Source of the DNA: OLB6 sp964525565
GTDB taxonomy: Bacteria; Bacteroidota; Ignavibacteria; Kapaibacteriales; Kapaibacteriaceae
Length of the DNA: 64,000 nt
Direction: 5' to 3'
NCBI GenBank assembly: GCA_964525565.1
Contig: CAZGHI010000001.1
Location: 74,899 to 138,898, forward strand
Shown: positions 37,223 through 47,244 of the stretch, in pieces
How the letters are laid out: each line of letters opens with the position of its first letter
Position numbering within the stretch: the stretch's first letter is position 1
The notes under the pieces: model-generated
The model's input: the letters and a program-made list of their open reading frames with translations, nothing else
What the model was told of the DNA's origin: nothing
Database searches by the model: none
Translations under genes and position numbers: made by a program

Positions 37223-39010
37223 CTAACGAATCATCACAACAGGTTTGCTTACCGAACGGTCATTGGCCGTTACGATTAGGGTGTACAATCCCGTTGCCAT
37301 GTTTTGCGTTGGGAGATTGAGTACCATGAGTTGTGGCTCTGCATAACCTTCGTACAGAACGTGTTCAATTCCGTTCATATCTACAAGTGCTGCCTTCACG
37401 TTGCCAGGTTGCTGGATGGTGATTTCAGCAGTACCATGGGTAACAAGAGGCAGTGGTGCGATACGAACCGAAAACGCTGTCGGAGCATTGCTTTGCTCTA
37501 CGCTAACAACACCATCAACATAAAGCCGCGTGGTAACAGGAAGGTGATCGCTAACAGTGGAAGAATACGACGATAAGTAAGCTTGTGGTGCTTCTAAGTA
37601 GGTTCGGTAGAATGAGGAATTAAGATCGGTACTTATGAGGCAGTGGTCAATAAATGTTCTGTTGAAACCAATGAAGGAAGCCAGATTCCTTTGTTCTAAC
37701 GCCAGCGTTGGGGAGAACCATCTCTCCGTATCATCGAGAAAAACCTTGTACGGTGAGGGCAGAGAAGAATCAACTACGCTCATTGTGAAGACATCGTTAT
37801 AGTCGCCAACAACAAGTACTGCCGAATCGGAATAAAAGTCCTTCAGGTACTGGTGAAACGTTTCTGCATCAGCTTTTCTACGCTGATAGTCGGCTTGCTC
37901 AGTACCTTGGCCGGTTGCTTTGGCATGGATATTAAAAACAACATATCGCTTTATCTTACCATCAACCTTAGCATCGAATGTAAACCTGTAGGGGAATCGT
38001 CCGTTTGCCCACGCCTGAGAACCGCCATTTACGGCCAATCCACTGGACACTGGTGTAATGGTTTGTGTATTGTATATGTAGCACATTTTTTGATCGGACG
38101 GGATCTCAGACGTGAACAGAACCGCATACTCACCCTGGATAGAGTCTGCCAGTGAGCGTGCTGCTTCCTCTGTGAGCACTTCCTGTAGAGCATATATGTC
38201 TGCTTGAACGCTGTCCATTACCTGGCGAATGCTTCGGCGTTGCCGGTTTTTATCACGTGGACCTTGCGTAGTGTCCGTAGAACCGAACCACTCAAGATTC
38301 CACGACGTAACATCTAATGTGCGCCACTTCTTTACAGTATCCGCTTCTACCGGAGCAAGCCCAACGTCCTCCGCAAACCGTGGAAACATCTGGTAACCTC
38401 CACGGAATCCGGCAACACATCCTATTACATCTACCTCTCCATCAGGGATGGTCAGTGAGTTGGTTGCAATGTTGGTTGCACCGTCAATACGTATAGCAAA
38501 GTCGTTTCCTTGGATGTCGAATACAGTATAATTCGACTCGGCTTGGAAAGCTTTGCCGGCATCGGCAAACCGCACCCGTCGGATTCTAACAAGCTGTCCT
38601 TCCACACCTTCCCCAATGATTGGAATCGTGAGTGTTCGTGGAGATGGCACAACGCGTTCTACTGGTATCACAGTAAAGCGAAGGTCGGGGCCTGCCAGTT
38701 CAGTAAGACCTGTTCCAGGCTGACCCGGAAGAGGCTGGAAATCCACCAACTCAGCATTTTCAATAACAACGGAGTCGCCGATTGTAACGTTGTTGATGAA
38801 GATGGAGTTAAAAACAGCGATTCCACCGGTGGCATCTTGAATGTACGCTGTGTTCCGAAACACTTTCGAGGCAGAAACCCTACCGGCGACCTTACTTACA
38901 GTAGTTCCGAAAGGCAATTTCCGAACTTCCGATATTGGCATTGGATCCTGCGCCAACGTTGGTGTGCTGGCAACGAAATGCAGAACGAATAGTAAACAGA
39001 GTGACTTCAT
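37223..39010 (-). CDS. Secreted endonuclease/exonuclease/phosphatase-family nuclease with OB-fold and T9SS sorting domain
   Basis: ATG 39010 gives 595 residues with signal peptide MKSLCLLFVLHFVASTPTLA. Residues 20-215 look like OB-fold nucleic-acid-binding domains (VSKVAGRVSASKVFRNTAYI, IGDSVVIENAEL) of the kind preceding EEP nucleases such as YhcR/ExeM. Residues 225-500 are an EEP catalytic domain: DVTSWNLEWFG, ADIYALQEVL (catalytic Glu), VVFNIHAKATGQG, LVVGDYNDVF and TVSDHLPVTTRL. The last 80 residues form a T9SS sorting domain (TAEITIQQPGNVKAALVDM, ATGLYTLIVTANDR). Extracellular DNA or phosphodiester cleavage is likely. It follows a DUF4397 lipoprotein gene by 22 bases. Confidence 0.85.
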   Translation of the reverse strand: MKSLCLLFVLHFVASTPTLAQDPMPISEVRKLPFGTTVSKVAGRVSASKVFRNTAYIQDATGGIAVFNSIFINNVTIGDSVVIENAELVDFQPLPGQPGTGLTELAGPDLRFTVIPVERVVPSPRTLTIPIIGEGVEGQLVRIRRVRFADAGKAFQAESNYTVFDIQGNDFAIRIDGATNIATNSLTIPDGEVDVIGCVAGFRGGYQMFPRFAEDVGLAPVEADTVKKWRTLDVTSWNLEWFGSTDTTQGPRDKNRQRRSIRQVMDSVQADIYALQEVLTEEAARSLADSIQGEYAVLFTSEIPSDQKMCYIYNTQTITPVSSGLAVNGGSQAWANGRFPYRFTFDAKVDGKIKRYVVFNIHAKATGQGTEQADYQRRKADAETFHQYLKDFYSDSAVLVVGDYNDVFTMSVVDSSLPSPYKVFLDDTERWFSPTLALEQRNLASFIGFNRTFIDHCLISTDLNSSFYRTYLEAPQAYLSSYSSTVSDHLPVTTRLYVDGVVSVEQSNAPTAFSVRIAPLPLVTHGTAEITIQQPGNVKAALVDMNGIEHVLYEGYAEPQLMVLNLPTQNMATGLYTLIVTANDRSVSKPVVMIR

Positions 39011-39032
39011 GTGATATCCTGTTAACTCGGGA

Positions 39033-39763
39033 TCAGAAAATAGCAAGGGTAACCATATCTAACGCTGGCGGTGCATCGTCGTACGTGTACAGCATGTACG
39101 ATCTACCTGACTCTAGCTGCACGTTGGAGATACGTGCAGCAACATTTGTTGTGCCTGCTTCACGAATTTCAAACGAGTATGTACCGGTGGGAAGTGAAAT
39201 GTACGACGTTGATGTGAATCCCGGATCGAATTCTTCGTCAAAAATCTTAGAGCCGCCGGAAATCCATACCTCCACAGTGGAGAAGCGGTTAACATTCTGG
39301 GCCATATGTGTGAATCGTATCACCGGGTCCGACCCGGCAGGTAGAGTCGTGTCTTGAATTGCTCTGCGGAACTCTACAACATTACTTTTTGATCCGCGGG
39401 TAAACAAGAGTACACGTGCACTACCTCCAAGAGTATAATACAGCGTGTCGCGCAAACGTGATGTGTCTTGCTTTAGCATTATTCCAACAGGCCTACCTGC
39501 TGCTGCCGGAACAAATCCTGNNNNNNNNNNGCAAGGTAGGCTACGAATGACGTACCCGGAACAAATCCTGATGAGCTGCCACGGGGTACATCAACGGAAT
39601 CACTGGCATCCACAACTACCGATAGAGTGGCAATGTCTTGTGTAACGTTAATGAACTGAACGTACGCCGATGGCGGCGTGGGAAATACGAGCACATCTTC
39701 ATCGCATCCGATAATGGAAACGATTACTACGAGCACATATAGTTTGGTAACAATTGCTTTCAT
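39033..39763 (-). CDS. DUF4397 domain lipoprotein (one gene split by an assembly gap)
   Basis: ATG 39763 begins a lipoprotein signal (KLYVLVVIVSIIGC, with the lipid-modified Cys). A DUF4397-type beta domain follows (AYVQFINVTQDIATLSVVVD, DSVDVPRGSSSGFVPGTS). A 10-N gap at 39521-39530 breaks the frame; the protein resumes as GFVPAAAGRPVGIMLKQD and ends with a second DUF4397 unit (DPVIRFTHMAQNVNRFSTVEVWI, PTGTYSFEIREAGT). DUF4397 proteins are cell-surface beta-sandwich proteins of unknown role. The start is 1 base after the TonB-receptor stop, so the two are translationally coupled. Confidence 0.75.
39506..39570. repeat. 15-base direct repeat flanking an assembly gap
   Basis: The 15-mer CCGGAACAAATCCTG occurs at 39506-39520, immediately before the N run, and again at 39556-39570. 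This pattern suggests the two contigs may overlap at this repeat, or that a true tandem repeat in the lipoprotein gene (encoding SGFVP/AGFVP) collapsed the assembly. Confidence 0.8.
39521..39530. other. Assembly gap, 10 N
   Basis: The gap lies inside the DUF4397 lipoprotein gene, flanked by a 15-base direct repeat. Ten N shifts the frame, so the count is not the true length. Confidence 0.95.
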
Positions 39764-39764
39764 T

Positions 39765-41976
39765 TCAGAAGGAGTAGCGAATGCCAAGTTGCATCCTCCA
39801 ACGAGAAAAGAAGTTATCTACGATGTACACACCAGACTGACCGTTTGTAACGGGTTCCGAGTACGTCATTCGTAGCCTACCTTGCGCATCGAACGGATTG
39901 TTGTTTGTTGAGGCAAGACCAAAGAGATTGAAACTTTGGAAGTTAACATACTTCACCAATCCCCATGAAGGACTCAGAAGGTTTAGCACGTTCTGAACAT
40001 CTAAGGTTAGGGAAATCCTGTGGGTACCCGGGCCGGGCAAATCTTGTGTGATGCGCATGTCTAGTCTGTTTCGCCAGGGTTCCCGTACAAAATTGCGCGG
40101 CAAAATCCGACCCTGGTATTCCTTTAGAATTGGATTTGCATCAATAAGAGCCATTACCTGTTCCCATACCTGGTCCTTGGTTCGCAGGTCAGTACCTGTT
40201 GGCTGTTCGATTACAACGCGGGTATTGTAGTCTTCTCTACGAGGGATGTACAAAAGATCGTTTCCACCCGTGGCATTATCGCCGTTGTAATCCTGAATGT
40301 AACTCAGGGAATATGGCCGTCCGCTGGAACCGTCGTAAAACACGCCAATTGTTGTTGAAACAAAACGGGACCAATCATGCCGATACGATGTATTGAAGAC
40401 GATGCGGTGGGGAACATCGAAGTTGGAACGTCCGACTGTTGCGTTATTGGGATCGATAACATCATTGAACTGCCACTGACTTCCTGCTGTAGCGTTAACA
40501 CTGGAGTTTAGGTCTTCCGACCTGCCGTACGTGTAGGACAGCATTGCTGAGAGTCCCGGAAGAAGTGCATTGGCTGCCGAAAGTTCTAGTTGCCCCATGA
40601 TGCTATACTGGTATCCGCCATCTCTCGATCGCAGTAACAGCACCTGCGTAAACTCTGGTGCTGCTACGGAGTCCGGGCTGGTCCCCGCATACAATGGACG
40701 GCCATCAACAGGACTTCTGCCAATAATGGTATCGCCCCCTACCACCCATTTCCTGTTACTTGGCCTAAGATTCAGGTTTGCGTAATCCACCTGATTCAAG
40801 AAAGCCCCATACATGCCTTCAACAGTGAATGTTAAACCCTTCATGATTTGAACATCGGTGCCAAGCGTGCTTCGCCACACTTGTGGCATCCTGAAATGTT
40901 CATCGGTGATATTAATTGCCGCAGTATTTGTTGCTGACCCTGGGTATCCGGGATCACCTGGTCGGGGTGGAGGTATTGTAAGGTCCCATTTAACGGGTTG
41001 ACCAGTTTGGGGGTCAAGGATGAGAGACTGAGAATTAAACACGCCAAGCTGTGCTCGGTATAGATCTACACCGGTATTCGAATACTGGTTGGAAATCCAA
41101 ACGGCGGCAACTCTGCCGGTGAAGATTCCGGTACCGCCGCGAACCTGGAGGGTTCTATTGTTGCTCACATCGTAATTAAATCCAAATCGAGGAGAGAACA
41201 TGTAGGCCCGAGCAGGGACGGTAGATGTGCTGTATCCAGGGAACCGTTGTGCAAAGGTTGGATTTTCAAATGGCTTATCGAGAAAAATTGGTATGTCAAC
41301 ACGTATGCCGCCGGTAAGCCGGAGTTGTGCATTTACCTCCCATTCGTCCATCGCATACAAACCGGCCTGCATCATCCACCAGTTGGCCCGAGGTTGTTCG
41401 GTTCCTGTTACGGCAAGGTTTGCATAACTCACTTGATAACTGTTGGCCGTACTGTCGGCAAAAGCCTCGATACTTGGAAATTGGTACGTGCCAAAGTAAT
41501 CGGTAATAAATAAATTGTTGAAGCCATACACTTCGTTGTTGGTTCCGATGGTGATGGTATGGTCACCGGCGAACACGGAGAAATCGTTGGTGAATGCAAG
41601 TGTTGTCTGATTGAGTCCGTTTGCCTGCGAATTGCGTTCCTCACCCAGGAAAACGTTTTGGTTGCTTCCAACAGAAATCCGCACCTCAGGGAAGGGTGTG
41701 CCAAGTATGCGTTGATCTGCAGTATGTGTGTATGATATGCGCATCTGGTTGCTCATCGTTGTACCGATGATTGCATCCCACTGTGCAACGGTTTGGTTGT
41801 TGATGCTTTCAAAGACATTAGCTCTGTTACTCAGACTAAACGAAGTGTTGTTTCGAACGAGGTTGCGGTCTTGAATAGCATAGGTAAAGTTGTGACGGAG
41901 CTGAATTTTGTTCGCTTCGTCAAGGTTCCAATCCACCCGGGCAATCACATTCACAGTGTTATTCCGCAGGTTGTGT
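39765..41976 (-). CDS. TonB-dependent receptor, beta-barrel half (3' part, downstream of the gap)
   Basis: This 730-residue region continues the plug-bearing half at 41997-43059 but lies in a different frame across a 20-N gap, so the gene is one receptor of roughly 1,080 residues. It begins at HNLRNNTVNVIARVDWN and carries many amphipathic barrel strands: IQLRHNFTYAIQDRN, DHTITIGTNNEVYGF, YMFSPRFGFNYDVSN, PHRIVFNTSYRHDWS. It ends with MQLGIRYSF, a barrel terminus with a C-terminal Phe. Oar/OmpA-like Bacteroidota receptors have this shape. The ligand cannot be read. It is followed by the DUF4397 lipoprotein and secreted nuclease genes. Confidence 0.85.
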
Positions 41977-41996
41977 NNNNNNNNNNNNNNNNNNNN
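41977..41996. other. Assembly gap, 20 N
   Basis: The gap lies inside the TonB-receptor gene. Frames on the two sides differ by one, so the true missing length is not 20. Confidence 0.95.
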
Positions 41997-43059
41997 CGTA
42001 ACCGTATCGGCTTTTACTAATGGCAATAATGCGGTCCAAGGTAGATGCGGGAACAGGAAAGTTGTTCAGAGCATTGGGGTCGTTGAGTGCAACTTCAAGG
42101 GGCGTTGAACGCAACCGTGCTTCCGATGTTATGTGAAATAACAGTTTGTCGCGAATAATCGGACCTCCGAGACGACCGCCAAACTGGAAGTCTTGAAAGT
42201 TCTCGAAAGGGGCTTTGTACACGTCTGGGCTTGGACCAACGAGTGTCTGGTTTCTTCCGTACATGAACACGGATCCATGGAAATCGTTTGTACCGCCTCT
42301 CGTGATCGCGTTAATGAGACCACCGGTAAAGCCGCTCTGGCGGATGTCGTACGGTGAAACATTTACCCGCAGGCGTTCAATAGCATCTAACGAAACAAAG
42401 TTGCTGTTTGCCTGGGAACCAGCAGTACCGGCTGTTCCGATGGCAAACACATCGTTGGCCACCGCTCCGTCAATCTGAAAATTGTTGAACCGCGAGTTTA
42501 CTCCCATTACACTCACACCTGCAAGTCCATCACTGCCGGGCGTTTCACTCTGCTGCGTATAGGGATTCATTCGTGCAAAGTCACTGATGCTTCGGTTGAT
42601 TGTTGGTGCGGCAGAGATCGTTGCCTCGGAAATCACCGAGCCAGAGCCTGTGCGTGAAGCATCAAGAGCATCACGCTCGGCCAGTACGGTTACGGCATTG
42701 GTGGTTTTTACGTCAGAAGCGAGAGTAACATCCAGTACTTGCGTTTCGGCAACTTCGATGCGTACTCCGGTGATGGTCTTTGATACGTATCCCAAATACG
42801 AAACAGTTACCTCATAAACACCTGGTCGGAGTCCCCGTAGTGTGAACCTTCCGCCACTGCGTGAGAAAGCGCCATACGTAGCGCCCGTACCTAACTGCAC
42901 AGCACGAATGGTTGCAGACGACAGCGGAAGTGGCGCTTTTTGCTCAGTGCTTTGCCCTGTGATTACGCCGGTGAGAATACCGGTGGTAACACCCTGAGCG
43001 TTCACCCGCACTGCCGATGTTATGAAAACGAGTATTGTGACTGTAAGAACAATTCGCAC
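41997..43059 (-). CDS. TonB-dependent receptor, N-terminal half with carboxypeptidase-like and plug domains (5' part)
   Basis: ATG 43059 starts a signal peptide (MRIVLTVTILVFITSAVRVNA), followed by a carboxypeptidase-regulatory-like domain (SGGRFTLRGLRPGVYEVTVS, residues about 25-110) and a plug domain. The plug contains INRSISDFARMNPYTQQ, GVNSRFNNFQIDGAVAND, SFVSLDAIERLRVN-like NFVSLDAIERLRVNVSP and NAITRGGTNDFHGSVFMYG. This order is that of Oar-like TonB-dependent outer-membrane receptors. The coding frame runs into the gap after AISKSRYGY. A TACATTTG sequence at 43089-43096 on the minus strand resembles a Bacteroidota -7 element. Confidence 0.85.
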
Positions 43060-43088
43060 AAGTCATTGGTATTGGCTTATTGAATAGG

Positions 43089-43096
43089 GCAAATGT
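43089..43096 (-). promoter_or_regulatory. Possible Bacteroidota-type -7 element for the TonB-receptor operon
   Basis: The minus strand reads TACATTTG, a full match to TAnnTTTG, about 30 bases upstream of the receptor ATG. A convincing -33 element at the right distance is not obvious, so this is tentative. Confidence 0.35.
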
Positions 43097-43149
43097 ACGG
43101 TAAGTCCGCTTGCGAAGCTCGCAACGTTACGTTCTCATAATTTGCAGCT

Positions 43150-44809
43150 ATGTCAAGCCCACCAAAACCAGGATTAGTCTCTGCCTCTACAGCATTCCCA
43201 TTGGCTTCATTGCTGGATTTGGGCCGACAGATTACAAATGCCGATGCAATGGCCGTACTCAACGCTGCCGTTTTGAGTGTGATGGGAAGGTTGCGTGTAA
43301 CCCGTGCTTGTGTTTTGCTTGCCGAAAAACAGGTCTATTTTGCTCATACCACGCTTCGATTGTCCAACATTGGAAACGTGCGAGCCTGACCGTACTGAGC
43401 ACCTTGAGCTGTATGCACACGGAATTCGCATTCTGGTTCCACTACGCGCAGGGAATCAAACGATTGGAGTACTGGCTCTGGGCGAAATGTTCAACAGGTC
43501 TCCTGCAGACGAAGGGGTTCAGGAGTACCTCGAAGCGGTGAGTTTGTTAGTTGGCATGGCAGCACACAATGCCACAATGGTTGCTTCTCTCGTGGAAGCA
43601 AAAAAGGAACTTGAGCACAAGAATCTTTTGGTAACAACATTGTTCGAGAGCGCCCGAGACTTTACCGGTGCTCGAAATAGAGAAGAATTGCTCCGCATTC
43701 TCGGCTACCGATTGATGGGTCAGCTTATGGTGAGCACGTTTGCCATTTACCTTTCCGAACCAATTGATGAAGACGATGTTTTCGTGAGTTCAGCCCGCGC
43801 ACTACATCTGGATGAGATTAAAGACATCATGCTGTCAACAACCTTCCCCATGATGGTGGCAGATATGCCAGATGGAGACGCAAAGACTGCCTTAGAAACG
43901 CATGGCATAGCCATGGTGGCGCCAATGACGGCACATGGAAGGGTGTGTGGTGCCATCGCCGTTCAGTCTAAACTCAATGCCTTACCGTTTACGTCCGACG
44001 AGTTGAGTTTTTTGGAAGCCATCGGCAACACAGCAATTGTTGCTATTGAAAATTCGCGTTTGTACTTGCAGGAGTTGGAAGTTCAACGGATGGAAAGTGA
44101 ACTGAAGATTGCTGCACAAATCCAACGTGGACTACTTCCGGTGGATGTTTCCATTGCACCCGAATTAGACATTGCAGCGAGCGCGGCTACCAGCAAAATG
44201 ATTGGTGGCGACTACTACGACGTAATAAGGCTTGATGAAGACCGCGTGTTGTTTGCTATTGCCGATGTTTCGGGCAAGGGAGTTCCGGCAGCCCTCCTGA
44301 TGGCAAATGTGCAGGCGGCGCTAAATGTTTTGGCACGACTGCATCTTCCGCTGCATACACTTGCCACTCGATTGAATGAGCTCGTATGCGAGAATACAGA
44401 GCCGGAAGTCTTTGTAACGATGTTTCTTTGTGTAATTAACACTTCATTACAGAGCATTGAGTACGTCAATATCGGTCACAACCCTCAGATTCTTCTTCAC
44501 GGCAATGATCTTGAACTGCTCACCGAAGGTGGAATTGTTGCTGGTGTTATTCCACACCCTCCGGAATATCGTTGTGGTGTTGGGTCGTTGTATAGCGGCG
44601 ATACCTTAGTGTTATATACGGACGGCGTGACGGAGGCTAGAAATGGATTGACCGAGTTCGGTCTTTCTGCATTAGTGGATGTTGTCCGTGCAGTTCGCGC
44701 AGAGCCAGCCTCGAAAATTGTTGACGCTGTGACAGCAGCCGTTCACAACCACAGTCAACGGAAAGAATTAGACGATGATACAACACTCTTGATTATTAAA
44801 TATTTGTAG
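43150..44809 (+). CDS. GAF-domain PP2C/RsbU-type serine phosphatase, with a frameshift
   Basis: The N-terminal frame starts at ATG 43150 (SLLDLGRQITNADAMAVLNA, LRVTRACVLLAEKQ) and ends at 43389. The rest is one frame over and runs 43304-44809 (from about DCPTLETCEPD). The switch most simply falls in the AAAAA run at 43325-43329: one base fewer gives a continuous protein of about 550 residues. Two GAF-type sensor domains (TIGVLALGEMFNRSP, VCGAIAVQSKLNAL) precede a SpoIIE/RsbU phosphatase domain (IQRGLLPVDVSIAPELDIA, MIGGDYYDVIRLDE, IADVSGKGVPAALLMA, YVNIGHNPQILL, LVLYTDGVTEARNG). Such proteins regulate sigma or anti-sigma partners by dephosphorylation. No partner is adjacent. Confidence 0.75.
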
Positions 44810-44840
44810 AGTGTTAGAGTGGGCAGCAATGTGCATGTTG

Positions 44841-46325
44841 CTAGATTGCAACAATTCCTTTGCGTTCCTGCGCCCACCGAAATAACTCTATGTATTGTTC
44901 GGCAGTATGCGCAATAGTAAACTGGGAGGCCATTGCATTTTTACGGATGCTGGTCCAATGGGGCTCTCGGCGGTACAGGTGTAGTGCAGCATCAATACAA
45001 CGCGACAACTCATCGGCCGAAAATGCATTGAATCGAATTCCATTCCCGGTAAATGCAATCGGATCGTACGCTTCAACCGTATCGTTAAGGCCGCCAACTG
45101 CACGTACAATAGGGATTGTGCCGTAAGCGAGAGCAAACATTTGCGTGAGACCACACGGTTCGAACTTTGATGGCATCAAGTAAAAATCAGAGCCGGCCTG
45201 AATTCGGTGGGACAGAGGTTCGTTGTACCCGATGCGAACGCACACCATGTTTGGATGTCGGCTCTGTAAACCGTGGAAGAACTCCTCGTATTTCTTTTCG
45301 CCGCTTCCTAATAGTACAAAACGCAGTCGCTGGTTGCGAACAAAACTTTCGATTACATCAACAACAAGGTTAAGACCCTTTTGATCCGTAAGCCGAGATA
45401 CCATTCCAAAAAGCGGTAGTCCATCGGACGCCTGCTCCAAGGAACATCCCAACTCCATCAGGAGAGCTCGTTTGTTGGATTCTTTTTTTTCGAATGAGTA
45501 ATCCGTGTAATTAAGGGGTATCAGTTGGTCTGATGCAGGATTCCATACGTTGTTGTCGATTCCATTCAGAACACCTATCAGATCGGCACCACGAGTTTGC
45601 AGGGCGGATTGTAAACCTGCCCCTTCTTCTGTCCACCGTATCTCCTGCGCGTAGGTAGGGCTTACCGTAGTAATCTTATCGGCAAACATGATCCCGGCTT
45701 TCATGGCATTAAACATACCGTTTTGCTCAAACCAACAGCCTGGGTAAAAATCTTCCTGACGAAAGCCACACAGCTCCATAGCTGATGTGGGCTCGTACAC
45801 CCCTTGATACACCATGTTGTGGATGGTAAACACACCTGCCGTTCGTGAAAAATGCGGGTCCATGCCATAGTGAATGCGCAGCATTGGCATCATGGGCGCA
45901 GTATGGTAGTCATGTGCATGAATCACGTCGGGTTTAAAATCCAGCGCTCTAGCCAGCTCGAAGGCTGCTCGAGAAAGGAAAATAAACCGGCGGTTGTTGT
46001 CCTCGAAGCCGTCGTGATATCCATATATACCCGGACGATCAAAGTATTCGGCTGACCGAAGGAAATAGACGACAACGTTTGTACCCGGCAGGTAGCCGGT
46101 GTACACAGTTGCATACTCCGTCCAGTGTCCCAAAGGAACCGTGATCACAAGGTCAGTGCGCGTGATTCCAAATGCCTCAAGGTCAATGTGTCCATACAGC
46201 GGTACGATGGGCAAAACGTTGTGACCTTGTTTTTGCCATGCGCCGGGAAGGGCACCGCACATATCCGCTAATCCACCTACCTTGGCAAAGGGAACGAGTT
46301 CGGCAGATGCTTGCAGGATGTTCAT
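44841..46325 (-). CDS. glgA: Glycogen synthase (ADP-glucose type)
   Basis: ATG 46325 gives 494 residues; the longer frame to 46355 reads into ispE. GlgA elongates alpha-1,4-glucan from ADP-glucose. Seen are the N-terminal AELVPFAKVGGLADMCGALP (KVGGLAD donor site), DVIHAHDYHTAPMMPML, VFTIHNMVYQGVY and the C-terminal GT-B lobe VSRLTDQKGLNLVVDVIE, MPSKFEPCGLTQMFALAYG and GGLNDTVEAYD. The length is normal. The start overlaps the ispE stop by 4 bases, a coupled pair on the minus strand. Confidence 0.93.
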   Translation of the reverse strand: MNILQASAELVPFAKVGGLADMCGALPGAWQKQGHNVLPIVPLYGHIDLEAFGITRTDLVITVPLGHWTEYATVYTGYLPGTNVVVYFLRSAEYFDRPGIYGYHDGFEDNNRRFIFLSRAAFELARALDFKPDVIHAHDYHTAPMMPMLRIHYGMDPHFSRTAGVFTIHNMVYQGVYEPTSAMELCGFRQEDFYPGCWFEQNGMFNAMKAGIMFADKITTVSPTYAQEIRWTEEGAGLQSALQTRGADLIGVLNGIDNNVWNPASDQLIPLNYTDYSFEKKESNKRALLMELGCSLEQASDGLPLFGMVSRLTDQKGLNLVVDVIESFVRNQRLRFVLLGSGEKKYEEFFHGLQSRHPNMVCVRIGYNEPLSHRIQAGSDFYLMPSKFEPCGLTQMFALAYGTIPIVRAVGGLNDTVEAYDPIAFTGNGIRFNAFSADELSRCIDAALHLYRREPHWTSIRKNAMASQFTIAHTAEQYIELFRWAQERKGIVAI

Positions 46326-47212
46326 ACGGGGTTCCGTCTGTTGAGTGGGCGGCAAATATACGTGCGGAAATCACCCAGGGCAGAAGCTGCTTGATGCGCA
46401 GTTTTTTCACTAACAAACAAACCAAAGACTGCCGAACCACTACCACTAAGCGAGGCGTACACCGCTCCAGACTGAATTAGGCGCTTGGTGATCGTTCCAA
46501 TCTCAGAATGGAGTTCCTCGGCAATGTGGTGGAAGTCGTTGATCAATGTTCCCTGATGGATTTTAAAAAAGTCGCGTTCGTGTTGTGGATGTTGATGAAC
46601 GAGTTCGTGCACAATGTCCTGGAGCTGGTAAGCAGGCGGCGTATGATCAGTAGAGAGTTGCAGACGTCTGTATGCTTCATGAGTAGATATGTGTATGGGG
46701 GGAATTACAAGAACAATGGACCATGGCAGTTCAAGGTCTAACGGGCGCACAACCTCTCCACGTCCACAAACAAGTGCAACACCTCCACACATGAAGAATG
46801 GAACGTCGCTACCAATCTGAGAGGCAAGAGAAGAAAGTTCCTGCTCACTGAAGATGTTGTTATGAAGCGAATTCAACGCAATCAGTGTTGTAGCAGCATT
46901 ACTGGAGCCGCCTCCTAGTCCACTTCCCGTTGGTATCTGTTTCGTTACTCGTATCTTCGCGCCAAAATTTTTCAGACCAGCCGAAGTGCTGAAGAGCGAT
47001 GCAGCCTTGTACACAAGGTTCTCTTCTGGAGTGCTTGTTACGGCAGGAGAACACGACACGTGCAGAGTTTCCGATGCTGTGATGGATATATGATCATAAA
47101 CATCAACAGCAATAAACAACGATTCGATGTTATGGTACCCATCGGGTCGCTTCCCCAAAACCCGCAGTCCAAGGTTAATCTTTGCGGGCGATTTCCAAAC
47201 GTGTGTGTTCAT
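46322..47212 (-). CDS. ispE: 4-diphosphocytidyl-2-C-methyl-D-erythritol kinase
   Basis: IspE phosphorylates CDP-methylerythritol in the MEP route to isoprenoids. This 296-residue GHMP kinase begins SPAKINLGLRVLGKRPDGYH, has the ATP loop IPTGSGLGGGSSNAAT and SDVPFFMCGGVALVCGRG, and the C-terminal GHMP motif YASLSGSGSAVFGLF. It is divergent from a polyprenol-kinase-like gene 32 bases away and overlaps glgA. Confidence 0.94.
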   Translation of the reverse strand: MNTHVWKSPAKINLGLRVLGKRPDGYHNIESLFIAVDVYDHISITASETLHVSCSPAVTSTPEENLVYKAASLFSTSAGLKNFGAKIRVTKQIPTGSGLGGGSSNAATTLIALNSLHNNIFSEQELSSLASQIGSDVPFFMCGGVALVCGRGEVVRPLDLELPWSIVLVIPPIHISTHEAYRRLQLSTDHTPPAYQLQDIVHELVHQHPQHERDFFKIHQGTLINDFHHIAEELHSEIGTITKRLIQSGAVYASLSGSGSAVFGLFVSEKTAHQAASALGDFRTYICRPLNRRNPV

Positions 47213-47244
47213 AGCAACATTGGTTCCAAGGGAGCGAAGTTAGC

